A DNA stretch of 64,000 bases from Anaerobranca californiensis DSM 14826 (GCF_900142275.1 NZ_FRAI01000005.1:248001-312000); one strand, 5' to 3'; positions 15,509 through 24,371 are shown, counted from the first letter of the stretch. A program made the numbers and translations. Notes: generated by a model not told the origin, from the letters alone.

Positions 15509-16540
15509 ATGATAAATTTTATTTTATTTCCCTTTATTTTACGTATCTTCCCTATGGTAAAAAATAATTTAAAAAACTATAAAAAAACTGTTTTACAAAT
15601 ACCTTGTCCCCATTTACGGGAACAAGGAATTCTAAGTATAGAAAATAAAGAATTTCACTGTTTAGGAGGTAGTATTTACGCTTTAAATTGTTATGAAATT
15701 TTACCATTTATCACTTCTTTTCAAACTATTAGTGATTACTTAGATAATTTATGTGATAGAAAAGGAGTTTTCCACGAAAAGGCCTTTGATCATTTACATA
15801 AATCAATAATCGATTCATTAATACCTTGTAATTCCCCTTCAAATTATTATAAATATTATCCATATACCGATGATGGTGGGTATTTAATTTCCCTTGTAAA
15901 GGAATGTCAAAAGATAGTCTCTTCTCTCCCATCATTTCCCGATGTTAAACAACACCTATTATTATTTACAAGTCTATATAAAGATTTACAAGTTTATAAA
16001 CATCTACATCCCCAAATAAGGGAAAATAAACTAGTAACATGGTTTAATAATCAACAAAAACTATCTGAAGGATTATACTGGTGGGAATTTGCTGCGGCAA
16101 CTGGATCAACTTTACCTATATTTGCTTTAATTCGTTTAGCTAGAAAAAAAAATATAACAGGTCTAGAGATCAAAAATCTCTGTGCAGCTTATTTCCCTTG
16201 GATAGCTGGCCTTCACATTCTATTAGATTATTTAATAGATTTAAATGAAGATCAACTTGAAGGGGACCTAAATTTTGTAAGTTATTATACTAACTCAGAA
16301 CAACTAAAGAATCGAATTATGCTGTTTATTAAAAACAGCTTATTAAATCTTCAAACCGTTGAAGAGAGGAAATTTCATCAAACTATTGTTAAAGGTTTAT
16401 TAGCAATATATTTATCTGATCCTAAAGTAAATAAAAATAAGCAAGAAGCCCTTGCTTATGAATTAATTAACTCTTTAGATAGTGAAACTAAAATTATGTA
16501 TCGATTATCATTATATCTTAGGAAAAAGGGAATACTCTAA
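15509..16540 (+). CDS. DUF2600 terpene cyclase (YtpB/tetraprenyl-beta-curcumene synthase family)
   Basis: The 343-residue helical protein has D-D-G-G-Y-L (121-126) and W-W-E-F-A-A-A-T-G-S-T-L-P (near 188), the signatures of the DUF2600 family. Bacillus YtpB cyclises C35 heptaprenyl diphosphate to tetraprenyl-beta-curcumene, a membrane sesquarterpene linked to spores. I place the start at the ATG at 15509, with GTGAGGT upstream. Its stop codon overlaps, tail to tail, the end of a polyprenyl diphosphate synthase gene that could supply the substrate. Confidence 0.88.
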   Translation: MINFILFPFILRIFPMVKNNLKNYKKTVLQIPCPHLREQGILSIENKEFHCLGGSIYALNCYEILPFITSFQTISDYLDNLCDRKGVFHEKAFDHLHKSIIDSLIPCNSPSNYYKYYPYTDDGGYLISLVKECQKIVSSLPSFPDVKQHLLLFTSLYKDLQVYKHLHPQIRENKLVTWFNNQQKLSEGLYWWEFAAATGSTLPIFALIRLARKKNITGLEIKNLCAAYFPWIAGLHILLDYLIDLNEDQLEGDLNFVSYYTNSEQLKNRIMLFIKNSLLNLQTVEERKFHQTIVKGLLAIYLSDPKVNKNKQEALAYELINSLDSETKIMYRLSLYLRKKGIL

Positions 16541-17505
16541 AAATTCCTTGATAAAACAAATTCTGCAATTTCCTTTAGCTTCATCTTTTCTTTACAATCC
16601 GTTATCTTTTCTAGGGACATAATAGCTTTTTGAATATGATTTTTAGCTATTTCTAAACAAAGTTCCAAAATGTTATATTCAGATAACATATTATAAATAA
16701 ATCTTAAATTACTGTCAGTAAACCTTTTATCTACAATTATTTCTTCAACTAATCCCTTATTAGGCATTTTTTGTAATAAAAGAATTAAAGGCAATGTAAT
16801 ATTACCTTCTTTTAAATCATTAAAAATAGGCTTGCCTAGAGCATTTTCACTCCCTTTAATATCTAATATATCGTCTATTATTTGAAAGGCATAACCTAAT
16901 TCCGTCCCATAAATTGTCAGGTTATCAACATCAGCTTTTGACATATCCCTTAAAATTCCACCAGCTTTACAACAAGTAGCTATTAATACCCCGGTCTTAC
17001 CATATATTTCAAGATAATATTGTTCCTGTGTTTTATTTACCTTAAATCTATTACTTAACTGTTCTAATTCTCCAATACTCATATATGTAATGGCTTTTGT
17101 ATAATGGGAGAGAATCTCCCCTTGTTTAATTTCACAGAGTAATTCAAAGGCTCTAGCAAATAAAAAATCTCCTACCAATACTGCCACACTGTTATTCCAT
17201 TTACTGTTAATAGTTTGTAGACCCCTTCTTAAAGGGGAATTATCTACAATATCATCATGTACTAAGGATGCTGTATGAATAAGTTCTGAGGCTGCTGCAA
17301 CCTTTATTACTTCATCTAATTTATTATTTTCTGCAATTAAAATTACCAATAGGGGTCTTAACCTTTTTCCACCCCTATTTAAGAGGTATTCCGTTAGATG
17401 ATTACAGTACTGACTATTACTTTTACATACTTCTATTAACATTTCTTGTACTTTATCTAATCCATGTTCAATGTTAGAGCCTTTATTTAATAATATTTGT
17501 TGCAC
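16537..17505 (-). CDS. Long-chain polyprenyl diphosphate synthase (HepT-like)
   Basis: The 322-residue trans-prenyltransferase has both aspartate-rich motifs: D-D-I-V-D (84-88) and D-D-I-L-D (near 213), plus G-G-K-R-L-R-P near residue 45. It condenses isopentenyl diphosphate units into all-trans chains, for menaquinone or for the neighbouring terpene cyclase. It resembles the large subunit of heptaprenyl diphosphate synthase; no HepS-type small subunit is in the window, so partner and chain length are unknown. The GTG start at 17505 has a weak AAGGCGGG site. It is convergent with and overlaps the DUF2600 gene by four bases. Confidence 0.88.
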   Translation of the reverse strand: MQQILLNKGSNIEHGLDKVQEMLIEVCKSNSQYCNHLTEYLLNRGGKRLRPLLVILIAENNKLDEVIKVAAASELIHTASLVHDDIVDNSPLRRGLQTINSKWNNSVAVLVGDFLFARAFELLCEIKQGEILSHYTKAITYMSIGELEQLSNRFKVNKTQEQYYLEIYGKTGVLIATCCKAGGILRDMSKADVDNLTIYGTELGYAFQIIDDILDIKGSENALGKPIFNDLKEGNITLPLILLLQKMPNKGLVEEIIVDKRFTDSNLRFIYNMLSEYNILELCLEIAKNHIQKAIMSLEKITDCKEKMKLKEIAEFVLSRNF

Positions 17506-17559
17506 TTAATTCCCGCCTTTACTTTTATTCCAAAGTATCTACTTTGTTCTAAAAGTATA

Positions 17560-17578
17560 GTTACCAAATTGGTAACTT
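17560..17578. promoter_or_regulatory. Perfect 19-bp palindrome upstream of the polyprenyl synthase
   Basis: AGTTACCAAATTGGTAACT reads almost identically on both strands (single central base). It lies between the end of the methyltransferase gene and the start of the polyprenyl synthase gene, with no good T run on the minus strand. It could be an operator of the GTTACC/GGTAAC type or a weak terminator of the methyltransferase gene. Confidence 0.5.
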
Positions 17579-17583
17579 TTTAT

Positions 17584-18300
17584 TTATTTTTTTGCTAAAA
17601 TTACTAAAGAACTACTGTAATTAGGATTAAATTCTTCTCTATTAAAACTACCAAAAAGCTCAATTTCTTTAAAACCAACTTCTTTTAGTATTTCTATTAA
17701 CTGGTAACTTTTAATAGGATATAATTGTACTTTCCCCGTTAATTTAAAATCCCTACCTTCTAGAATTGTACAAAAATCCACTATTCTTTCCCCATCTACT
17801 ATACTATACTGATAATTACGTATGAACTTGATGTCCTTTTCTTTATTGACTATTGTTTTTAAACTTTTAGGATTATTATCGTAATTTACCGTTTGTAAAA
17901 CTAATTTTCCATTATCCCTCAGTATTCCAAAGACTTTTTGAATAAATTCTTTAATTAAAGACTTTTCTACTAGATGGGGTAAGGAATTACCAATACAATA
18001 TGCTAAATCAAATTTTTCCTTAAGTTCATCTATCTCTAACATATTTTTGACTAACAATTGCAAATTAGCAAGACCTTCTCCTTTAGTTACAGCTTTTGCA
18101 ATCATGGCAGGATCCAGATCTAAGCCAACACCATAAATATCGTTATTTTTACATAATTCAATAATATAATTTCCTGTTCCACATCCTATATCTAATATCC
18201 AATCTTTTTCTTTAACTAAACTAATTAAAAAACTGTATTGCTGTGGAGCAAAGGGAAAGATATCATCATAATATTGACTAAACCTTTGATAAAAATCCAT
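17584..18300 (-). CDS. Class I SAM-dependent methyltransferase
   Basis: The 238-residue protein has the motif I sequence I-L-D-I-G-C-G-T-G-N near residue 36, motif II G-L-D-L-D and an L-A-Y-C-I-G-N-S-L-P-H segment, typical of small-molecule methyltransferases. The substrate cannot be inferred. The ATG at 18300 has a GGAGG site; a longer in-frame start at 18330 would run into the upstream gene. It follows a MazG-like gene with a one-base gap. Confidence 0.85.
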   Translation of the reverse strand: MDFYQRFSQYYDDIFPFAPQQYSFLISLVKEKDWILDIGCGTGNYIIELCKNNDIYGVGLDLDPAMIAKAVTKGEGLANLQLLVKNMLEIDELKEKFDLAYCIGNSLPHLVEKSLIKEFIQKVFGILRDNGKLVLQTVNYDNNPKSLKTIVNKEKDIKFIRNYQYSIVDGERIVDFCTILEGRDFKLTGKVQLYPIKSYQLIEILKEVGFKEIELFGSFNREEFNPNYSSSLVILAKK

Positions 18301-18301
18301 A

Positions 18302-18787
18302 TTATCTTCCTCCTTCCTTTGCAGTACCATATTGATAAGGTCTTTTCCAATTAAACTCCATTTTTTTAATACATTCCTTGTTTAAATCTAAACCTAAATA
18401 AATACTTAACCCTTTAGTTAAAGCAAAAATTTTATAAACCCCTAATTTATCACTATCAGTGCCGTTAAGTTTTGAAATCTCTCTGTGTATATTTAACATT
18501 CCTTCCCATAGGTCATTACATTTAATTTCGGGAATATCTGCAAAAGTACTTCCCTTCCAAATATCACCCCAATGGGGGTACATAATAGGAATGTTTAATA
18601 ATCTGATTATAATATCAGCTAATTCTTGCCCGTAGTCTCCAGTTCTCCCCTTTTTCACAGCATCTGCCAACTCTGAAACCTCTGTATGTAATAGAACTAA
18701 TTTAACATTAAAATTATCTTTTCCAGTTGGGAACCCTTTTTCTTTTAGCAAATTGTATACTTGTTGCTGTAAATCAAAAATTCTCAC
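18302..18787 (-). CDS. MazG-like nucleotide pyrophosphohydrolase family protein
   Basis: The 161-residue helical protein has the metal-binding pattern H-T-E-V-S-E-L-A-D-A and E-L-A-D-I-I-I-R-L-L of the MazG-like fold. Members hydrolyse non-canonical nucleoside triphosphates. The GTG at 18787 is chosen because a GGGAGGT site precedes it; the ATG at 18802 overlaps that site. It is coupled to the methyltransferase gene, a pairing whose meaning I cannot tell. Confidence 0.75.
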   Translation of the reverse strand: MRIFDLQQQVYNLLKEKGFPTGKDNFNVKLVLLHTEVSELADAVKKGRTGDYGQELADIIIRLLNIPIMYPHWGDIWKGSTFADIPEIKCNDLWEGMLNIHREISKLNGTDSDKLGVYKIFALTKGLSIYLGLDLNKECIKKMEFNWKRPYQYGTAKEGGR

Positions 18788-18871
18788 TTTTAAACCTCCC
18801 ATAAATTAAGATAACAATTAAATTGTATCACAAAAATAGAAAATGTATAATAATACTAAGAGGTGATTTTT

Positions 18872-20248
18872 ATGGAAATGATTGTAAAAGACCTTTGTTC
18901 CCTCTTAAAAGGAACAGAAACTTATATTGTAGGAGGATATTTAAGGAATTATTATTTAGGTATTAAGAAATGTAATGATATAGATTTAGTGACCTTTTCC
19001 CCTAAAAAAAAGTTAGAGGAAATTATCAGTAAAAATTTTAAAATTACTCCTATAAATATTGGACCTCTAACTAAATTTTTTCTTAAAGATAAAAAATTCT
19101 TTATAGATATAATAGAATCTAATTATGCCAATATCTACGAAGATTTAAAGAATCGAGATTTTACTTGTAACAATTTAGCTTTAAAAATAGATCATTACCC
19201 TAATTTTAAAAAAATTATCGATATCAATAAATCTAGAGAAGATATTAAAAAGAAAGTTATAGTTCCTGTAAATAATACAAGTTTACCCTTTGACCCTGTG
19301 AGAATATTGCGGATCTATTATTTAAAGGGAAAGTTTAATTTTCATATCCCATTGAATACTATAATGGAGATTCGGAAAAATGCTCCATTACTAGATTCAG
19401 CAAAGGGAGAAAGGTTAAAGGATGAACTAAAAAAAATATTAAAACTAGATAACGGAAAGGAACTCCTTTTTCAAATGTATCTCCATGGAGTATTACAAAT
19501 TCTTATCCCTCCAGTGGAAAAAATGGCTAATATAAAACAAAATCATTATCACACAAAAAATCTACTAATCCATTCCTTTAAAACCTTAGAAATTTTTGAA
19601 CAAAACTTAGAAAATTTAATATCTTCCTCACCTTTTTATGACAATATAAAGGATTACTTAAATGAACACATGGTTATTCTAAAACTAGCTTGTTTTTTAC
19701 ACGATATAGGTAAAATAGATACTTCTAAAATTACTTCCTCAGGTAAAATAACCTTTTATAAACATGAAATAGAAGCTGAGAAATATATAAGGACTTTATC
19801 TAATAAACTTAAATTTAGTAATACTGAAAAATCCCGACTCATAACTTTTGTCAAAGAACACATGAAGCCTTTATATTTATACCTAAATAAAAATATTACA
19901 AAAAAAAATAAATATAAATTTTTTAATACTAATAAAGAAAATTCACTAGGAATTTTATTGCTATCTTTATGTGATTACTTAGCTACCCGTAGTGGGGAAA
20001 ATTACGGGGTAGAAATAGAAAATTATCAAAATTATATCTTCAACCTCATACAAGATTATTATACCAAAACCGATGAGCTAATAGATGTTCCATCTCTACT
20101 AACGGGGGATGAAATCCAATCGATCCTTAATATCCCCCCTTCTCCTCAAATAGGGATAATAAAAAATCAATTAATTAAACAACAAATTATAGGTGAAATT
20201 AGAAATAAAGAAGAAGCTATTAAATATATTATCAATAAATTTTCTTGA
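18872..20248 (+). CDS. tRNA nucleotidyltransferase (class II, with HD domain)
   Basis: The 458-residue protein begins with a polymerase-beta-type head: G-G-Y-L-R (21-25) and D-I-D (36-38), then R-D-F-T-C-N-N-L-A and F-D-P-V-R-I-L-R-I. A C-terminal HD domain follows (C-F-L-H-D-I-G-K). This is the CCA-adding or poly(A) polymerase family, which repairs tRNA 3' ends. The ATG at 18872 follows AAGAGGTGA; the GTG at 18863 lies in that site. A second enzyme of this family is fused to DHH and CBS domains at 56-59 kb, so the two may split CC- and A-addition. The 3' end overlaps the convergent SpoIID-like gene by 17 bases. Confidence 0.88.
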   Translation: MEMIVKDLCSLLKGTETYIVGGYLRNYYLGIKKCNDIDLVTFSPKKKLEEIISKNFKITPINIGPLTKFFLKDKKFFIDIIESNYANIYEDLKNRDFTCNNLALKIDHYPNFKKIIDINKSREDIKKKVIVPVNNTSLPFDPVRILRIYYLKGKFNFHIPLNTIMEIRKNAPLLDSAKGERLKDELKKILKLDNGKELLFQMYLHGVLQILIPPVEKMANIKQNHYHTKNLLIHSFKTLEIFEQNLENLISSSPFYDNIKDYLNEHMVILKLACFLHDIGKIDTSKITSSGKITFYKHEIEAEKYIRTLSNKLKFSNTEKSRLITFVKEHMKPLYLYLNKNITKKNKYKFFNTNKENSLGILLLSLCDYLATRSGENYGVEIENYQNYIFNLIQDYYTKTDELIDVPSLLTGDEIQSILNIPPSPQIGIIKNQLIKQQIIGEIRNKEEAIKYIINKFS

Positions 20249-22292
20249 TTTTTGTATTAGGATAAAAATGATTAATTATTTCTTCTTGGGTATAACCTTC
20301 CTTAATCATCCCTAAAACTCCGTACTGACTCATCCCTACCCCATGACCATTACCTCCACCAATAATCCTAATACTTTCTAATCCCCTTTCTCCATAATTA
20401 TGTTGAAAATAGACAAAAGAACTTGGCAATATACTGTAATTACTAATGATAGAGCCATCATGTCGAATAAGTTTTACAGGGTCAATTTGACAGATCGGTC
20501 TGATAATAGATCTAATATTATACTCCTTTATTATTCTATAAGTACCATTTTTTGAAATTATATCTAATACCATTATGTTCCCCCCTTGTCCCCTTTCTAC
20601 CACTTTAAGTTCTTTAAGCTCTCCTAAAGGATTAGGGGGAATTTCTTTTGCTATAAATTCTCCATTATCATAGGTCAATATCCATTTAGGCCCTGCTAAG
20701 TATCTATTTTGCAAATTTTCTTCTATAGACTTAGTTAATTGCTGATTTGTCATATTGATTTCCCACCGATAAAATGGAGAATGACTATCAAAACCTTTTA
20801 CATTTTTATTTGTAATAAATTCTTTAATTCCTTCCTCTGTAGTTAAATCATACTTAACTAAAATCCCTTGTGGCAAACTTATTAAATAAGGTATACCTTT
20901 CCCAGGAAATTTACCTCCACTATCCCAAACTTCATGGCTATTGGCAGTGTATCCCCATGATGTTGAAAAAAATTTTGCATCTATGATTCCATCATTAAAT
21001 GTTATTACTTGCCCTTTAGTAGAATTAACTGCATCGATTATTTGAGGGAATTCTAAAGTGTTATTATACACTTGACTTAATACACTATCCACCACATGGG
21101 CTGTATAGTTTTTATAAATTGATGAATAAATATTATTTACCCCATAGGTCCTAGCAGCTATAGCTTGAATCTTTAAAGCTTCAACACCAAAACTAACAGG
21201 CATTTCACTAGGTACCACTCCGTATAGGTATTCCTCTAAATTTAACTCATTTATTAAAAACATTTTTCCATCTTTGATAAATATTTCGAAATTACCTCTA
21301 TAACGGGGAGTTAAAGAATTATTCCAACCCCTTTTAACTGACGTTAAGTAAAACTTTCCAGTACTTTCTAAATAGATCCTTTCATTAAACAAATAACTTT
21401 TATTATCAATAACTACTTCTATATTCCCATTTTTTAAGTTAAAGGTCACCCCCTTATAGGCTTCCACAGAAATTTCTCCTTCTTCTAACTTACTAAAAAT
21501 CTTCAGTTTTCCATCACTATATAATTGAATCTGCCGATGAAAAATATTATGATATGAACTATCACTAATTAATACTCTAACAGTATCGGGAATGAATTTT
21601 TCCCTAGTTACTATCCCTATAACTATCCCATTATTTAAATATAAGTCTACATTCTTTTGCCCTACAAATAATTTTCCTTCCTCACCAAATATTAAAACAT
21701 TTGGCTCTAAAGTAAAGGTTCCCTCAATTTCTCCTATAATTTTTTGAGAATCCCTTGATAACACCTTTGAGATTCTAACTTTTTCCAAAGGAATAAAAGT
21801 CATAATTTCATTCCCTACTAAAACAAAATTTACCATTTCAAATTTATCTAGTTTTAAATCAACGGGAGATGTCAGGGTAACTGTTCCTTCTCCTTCTTGT
21901 AGAAGATAATAATAAATATTACCATCATTCCTTTTCTCTAATAAGTAACCACTTTTAGTATCTATTCCTTCGATAATTATTTTTTTAGAATTACCATCCC
22001 TTTTAGGTATTAATTGAAAAGTAAATAAGTACTCCCCTTCTTTTATACCGACAATAGTTTTCCCACCTTGTAAAGTAAGGCTTCGTTTAATTATCATTAT
22101 TTTTTCTGTAAGGCCTAATTCCCTTAACTCAGTTATTAACCTTTGTTGAGGATGTTCATCAAAGGATTCTTCTCCTTGTAAATCTTCAAGAAACTTCTCA
22201 ACTAACTTTTTATCTAAATAGTAATTCATACATAGAAAAAAAATAGCTAAAACTAGCAAAATCAAAATAATTAAAACTAAAATTTTCTTCAA
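20232..22292 (-). CDS. SpoIID/LytB-domain protein (peptidoglycan remodelling)
   Basis: The 686-residue protein has an N-terminal membrane anchor (about residues 4-25), a long beta-rich region, and a SpoIID domain from about residue 350: Y-L-Y-G-V-V-P-S-E-M-P with the presumed catalytic glutamate, A-A-R-T-Y, and the C-terminal G-G-G-N-G-H-G-V-G-M-S-Q-Y-G. SpoIID is a lytic transglycosylase used in engulfment; LytB-type relatives activate amidases. At twice the usual SpoIID length this is probably not SpoIID itself. It stands alone and overlaps the tRNA nucleotidyltransferase gene tail to tail. Confidence 0.88.
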   Translation of the reverse strand: MKKILVLIILILLVLAIFFLCMNYYLDKKLVEKFLEDLQGEESFDEHPQQRLITELRELGLTEKIMIIKRSLTLQGGKTIVGIKEGEYLFTFQLIPKRDGNSKKIIIEGIDTKSGYLLEKRNDGNIYYYLLQEGEGTVTLTSPVDLKLDKFEMVNFVLVGNEIMTFIPLEKVRISKVLSRDSQKIIGEIEGTFTLEPNVLIFGEEGKLFVGQKNVDLYLNNGIVIGIVTREKFIPDTVRVLISDSSYHNIFHRQIQLYSDGKLKIFSKLEEGEISVEAYKGVTFNLKNGNIEVVIDNKSYLFNERIYLESTGKFYLTSVKRGWNNSLTPRYRGNFEIFIKDGKMFLINELNLEEYLYGVVPSEMPVSFGVEALKIQAIAARTYGVNNIYSSIYKNYTAHVVDSVLSQVYNNTLEFPQIIDAVNSTKGQVITFNDGIIDAKFFSTSWGYTANSHEVWDSGGKFPGKGIPYLISLPQGILVKYDLTTEEGIKEFITNKNVKGFDSHSPFYRWEINMTNQQLTKSIEENLQNRYLAGPKWILTYDNGEFIAKEIPPNPLGELKELKVVERGQGGNIMVLDIISKNGTYRIIKEYNIRSIIRPICQIDPVKLIRHDGSIISNYSILPSSFVYFQHNYGERGLESIRIIGGGNGHGVGMSQYGVLGMIKEGYTQEEIINHFYPNTKIKKIY

Positions 22293-22419
22293 AATCTCCT
22301 CTCCCCCATTAAATATTTAAGACTTTAGTGTATACTAAAAATATATATCCTTGTTTATTATTTTATTATACTTTTCTATTATTTTAAATGACATAAAATA
22401 AAAGGAGGCTTACTTGTAA

Positions 22420-23364
22420 GTGGAATTATATAATCAATACTCAAAATACTTACTAGAAAAATACGGTGAAAAAGTCTACAAATTACCTATTAACCTCCCC
22501 CTTACCTGTCCTAATAGGGATGGTAAATTTGGAACAGGTGGATGTACCTTTTGCTATGAAGGTGGTGCCGGCTATGAGAGGGATACATCAAATCTAACTA
22601 TAAAAGAACAATTATCTATAATTCGGGAAAGAATAAAGAAGAAATATAAAGCTAATAAATTTATTGCTTATTTCCAAAATTATTCTAATACTTATATGCC
22701 ATTAGAACAATTTAAAGAATACACCTTACAAGGAATTGAAGATGATATAGTTCAAATTGCAATATCAACGAGACCCGATTGTGTAACTTATGAACATTTG
22801 GAACACTTAAATTTTTTAAGGGAAAAATATAATATAGATATTTCAATTGAACTTGGTTTACAATCAGTTAATTACCACACACTAAAGAAAATTCACCGCG
22901 GTCATACTTTAGCTGAGTTTATCGATTGTGTAATGATGATAAAAAAATATCCCTTTGAAATTTGTGCCCATTTAATATTAAACTTACCTTGGGATGATAT
23001 TACCGATTCTATAGAAGGGGCTAAAATTCTATCTGCTTTAAAAATCAATCAAGTAAAACTCCACTCCCTCTTTATCGTTAAAGGGACTATTATGGAACAA
23101 CAATTTTTAAATAACCAATTTTCCTTAGTTTCAATGGATGAATATATTCGCAGGGTCATTGCCTTTTTAGAACACTTAGACCCTAAAATCACTATTCAAA
23201 GACTAATTGGAAGGGCCCCAAAGGAAATCTCTGAAAATTGCAATTGGCAAACTAGTTGGTGGAAAATAAAAGAGGCCATTGAATGGCAGATGGAACAGCG
23301 AAAAACATATCAAGGCCGATTATTTAACTACACCGGAGGTAGTGCCTTTAAAAATAACTTTTAA
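22420..23364 (+). CDS. TIGR01212-family radical SAM protein (YtqA-like)
   Basis: The 314-residue protein has the wide-spaced cluster motif of this family: C-P-N-R-D-G-K near residue 30 followed by G-G-C-T-F-C, in place of the common C-x3-C-x2-C. E-L-G-L-Q-S, typical of Elp3-like radical SAM enzymes, follows near residue 145. Function is not firmly known; a role in tRNA or nucleoside modification has been suggested for the family. The GTG start at 22420 follows AAAGGAGG. Confidence 0.88.
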   Translation: MELYNQYSKYLLEKYGEKVYKLPINLPLTCPNRDGKFGTGGCTFCYEGGAGYERDTSNLTIKEQLSIIRERIKKKYKANKFIAYFQNYSNTYMPLEQFKEYTLQGIEDDIVQIAISTRPDCVTYEHLEHLNFLREKYNIDISIELGLQSVNYHTLKKIHRGHTLAEFIDCVMMIKKYPFEICAHLILNLPWDDITDSIEGAKILSALKINQVKLHSLFIVKGTIMEQQFLNNQFSLVSMDEYIRRVIAFLEHLDPKITIQRLIGRAPKEISENCNWQTSWWKIKEAIEWQMEQRKTYQGRLFNYTGGSAFKNNF

Positions 23365-23370
23365 CTTATA

Positions 23371-23422
23371 ATTCCTCCCTGAATACAAAAACTAATAAAA
23401 CAATAGATTGTGAGGGAGGAAT
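23371..23422 (+). promoter_or_regulatory. Inverted repeat that can hide the DUF1622 ribosome binding site
   Basis: ATTCCTCCCT (23371-23380) is exactly complementary to AGGGAGGAAT (23413-23422), with 32 bases between. The right arm is the ribosome binding site of the DUF1622 gene. The 10-bp stem would block ribosome entry unless opened. Confidence 0.5.
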
Positions 23423-23427
23423 ATTTA

Positions 23428-23802
23428 GTGGAACTATTTGCCAATATCATCCATGAAGGAATAATTTTTCTATCAATAATCTTAGAAGCTTTTACTGCCA
23501 TAGTAATTTCAGTAGTTTCCGTCATAGTGTTGATAGGCTATTTCTTTTCATTATTTAAACCAGAAGAAAAATTACGTTTAGGTCTTGCTAGAGGCTTAGC
23601 CCTCGGATTAGAATTTGCTTTAGCAGGGGAAATCTTGAGAACTATAATTGTAAGAAATTTAGAAGATATTCTAATTTTAGGTTCTATAGTCATTCTAAGG
23701 GGGGGACTCAGCATCCTTATCCATTGGGAAATAAAACATACCTTAGGGTGTATTACAAGTAAGTGTAATATTGAAGAAATCAAAGATAAAATAGAAGAAT
23801 AA
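23428..23802 (+). CDS. DUF1622 membrane protein
   Basis: A 124-residue protein with three membrane segments and the family pattern E-K-L-R-L-G-L-A-R-G-L-A-L-G-L-E-F-A-L in the centre. The function of DUF1622 is unknown. The GTG at 23428 fits a GGGAGGA site seven bases upstream; the GTG at 23410 lies before that site. The tail contains two cysteines (L-G-C-I-T-S-K-C). It sits between a radical SAM gene and a Nudix gene with short spacing. Confidence 0.8.
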   Translation: MELFANIIHEGIIFLSIILEAFTAIVISVVSVIVLIGYFFSLFKPEEKLRLGLARGLALGLEFALAGEILRTIIVRNLEDILILGSIVILRGGLSILIHWEIKHTLGCITSKCNIEEIKDKIEE

Positions 23803-23819
23803 ACTTAAGGGGGATAAAA

Positions 23820-24371
23820 ATGTCTTGGAAATTAAATTCCATAAAAACAATTTATACTAACCAATTTATTACCCTTGTGGAAAAAAACAGTTTTCACCCA
23901 ATTTTAGGGAGCCATAACTTTTATTGTGTTCTTTTTCCCCAATGGGTTAATGTTGTAGCAATTACTAAAGAAAATAATCTAGTACTTGTTAAACAATATC
24001 GCCATGGTTTAGAATCCTACACCTTAGAAACACCTGGAGGAGTAGTAGATCCCGGTGAAGAACCAGAAGATACTGCTAGGCGAGAATTATTAGAAGAAAC
24101 GGGATACAAAGGAAAAATTCTTTCTTTAGGGAAAGTAGCTCCAAATCCAGCAATTCAAAATAATTTATGTCATATTTTCCTATTCACTGACTGTGAAAAA
24201 GTGGCATCCCAAAAATTAGATGAAACAGAAGATATTCAAATAGTCGAAGTTCCTTTAGAAGAACTAGATAAATTAATAGCTGAAGAAAAAATCATCCATT
24301 CCCTTTCGGTAGTTTCACTATTAAAAACAAAGGATTTATTAGAAAAAGAAAGGAAATTAAAGATATTTTAA
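23820..24371 (+). CDS. Nudix hydrolase (ADP-ribose pyrophosphatase-like)
   Basis: The 183-residue protein has a complete Nudix box starting at G-G-V-V-D-P-G-E-E and ending R-E-L-L-E-E-T-G-Y (about residues 74-96), matching G-x5-E-x7-R-E-U-x-E-E-x-G-U. The surroundings (Q-Y-R-H-G-L before the box, P-N-P-A-I-Q-N-N after) resemble ADP-sugar pyrophosphatases. It should hydrolyse a nucleoside diphosphate derivative in the cytoplasm. The start has a GGGGGA site and lies 17 bases after DUF1622. Confidence 0.9.
   Translation: MSWKLNSIKTIYTNQFITLVEKNSFHPILGSHNFYCVLFPQWVNVVAITKENNLVLVKQYRHGLESYTLETPGGVVDPGEEPEDTARRELLEETGYKGKILSLGKVAPNPAIQNNLCHIFLFTDCEKVASQKLDETEDIQIVEVPLEELDKLIAEEKIIHSLSVVSLLKTKDLLEKERKLKIF

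Noticed and set aside
22323-22338. Near-palindrome TTTAGTGTATACTAAA
   Set aside because: It lies between divergent genes but contains a plain -10-like TATACT; I found no second copy or known operator to support it.
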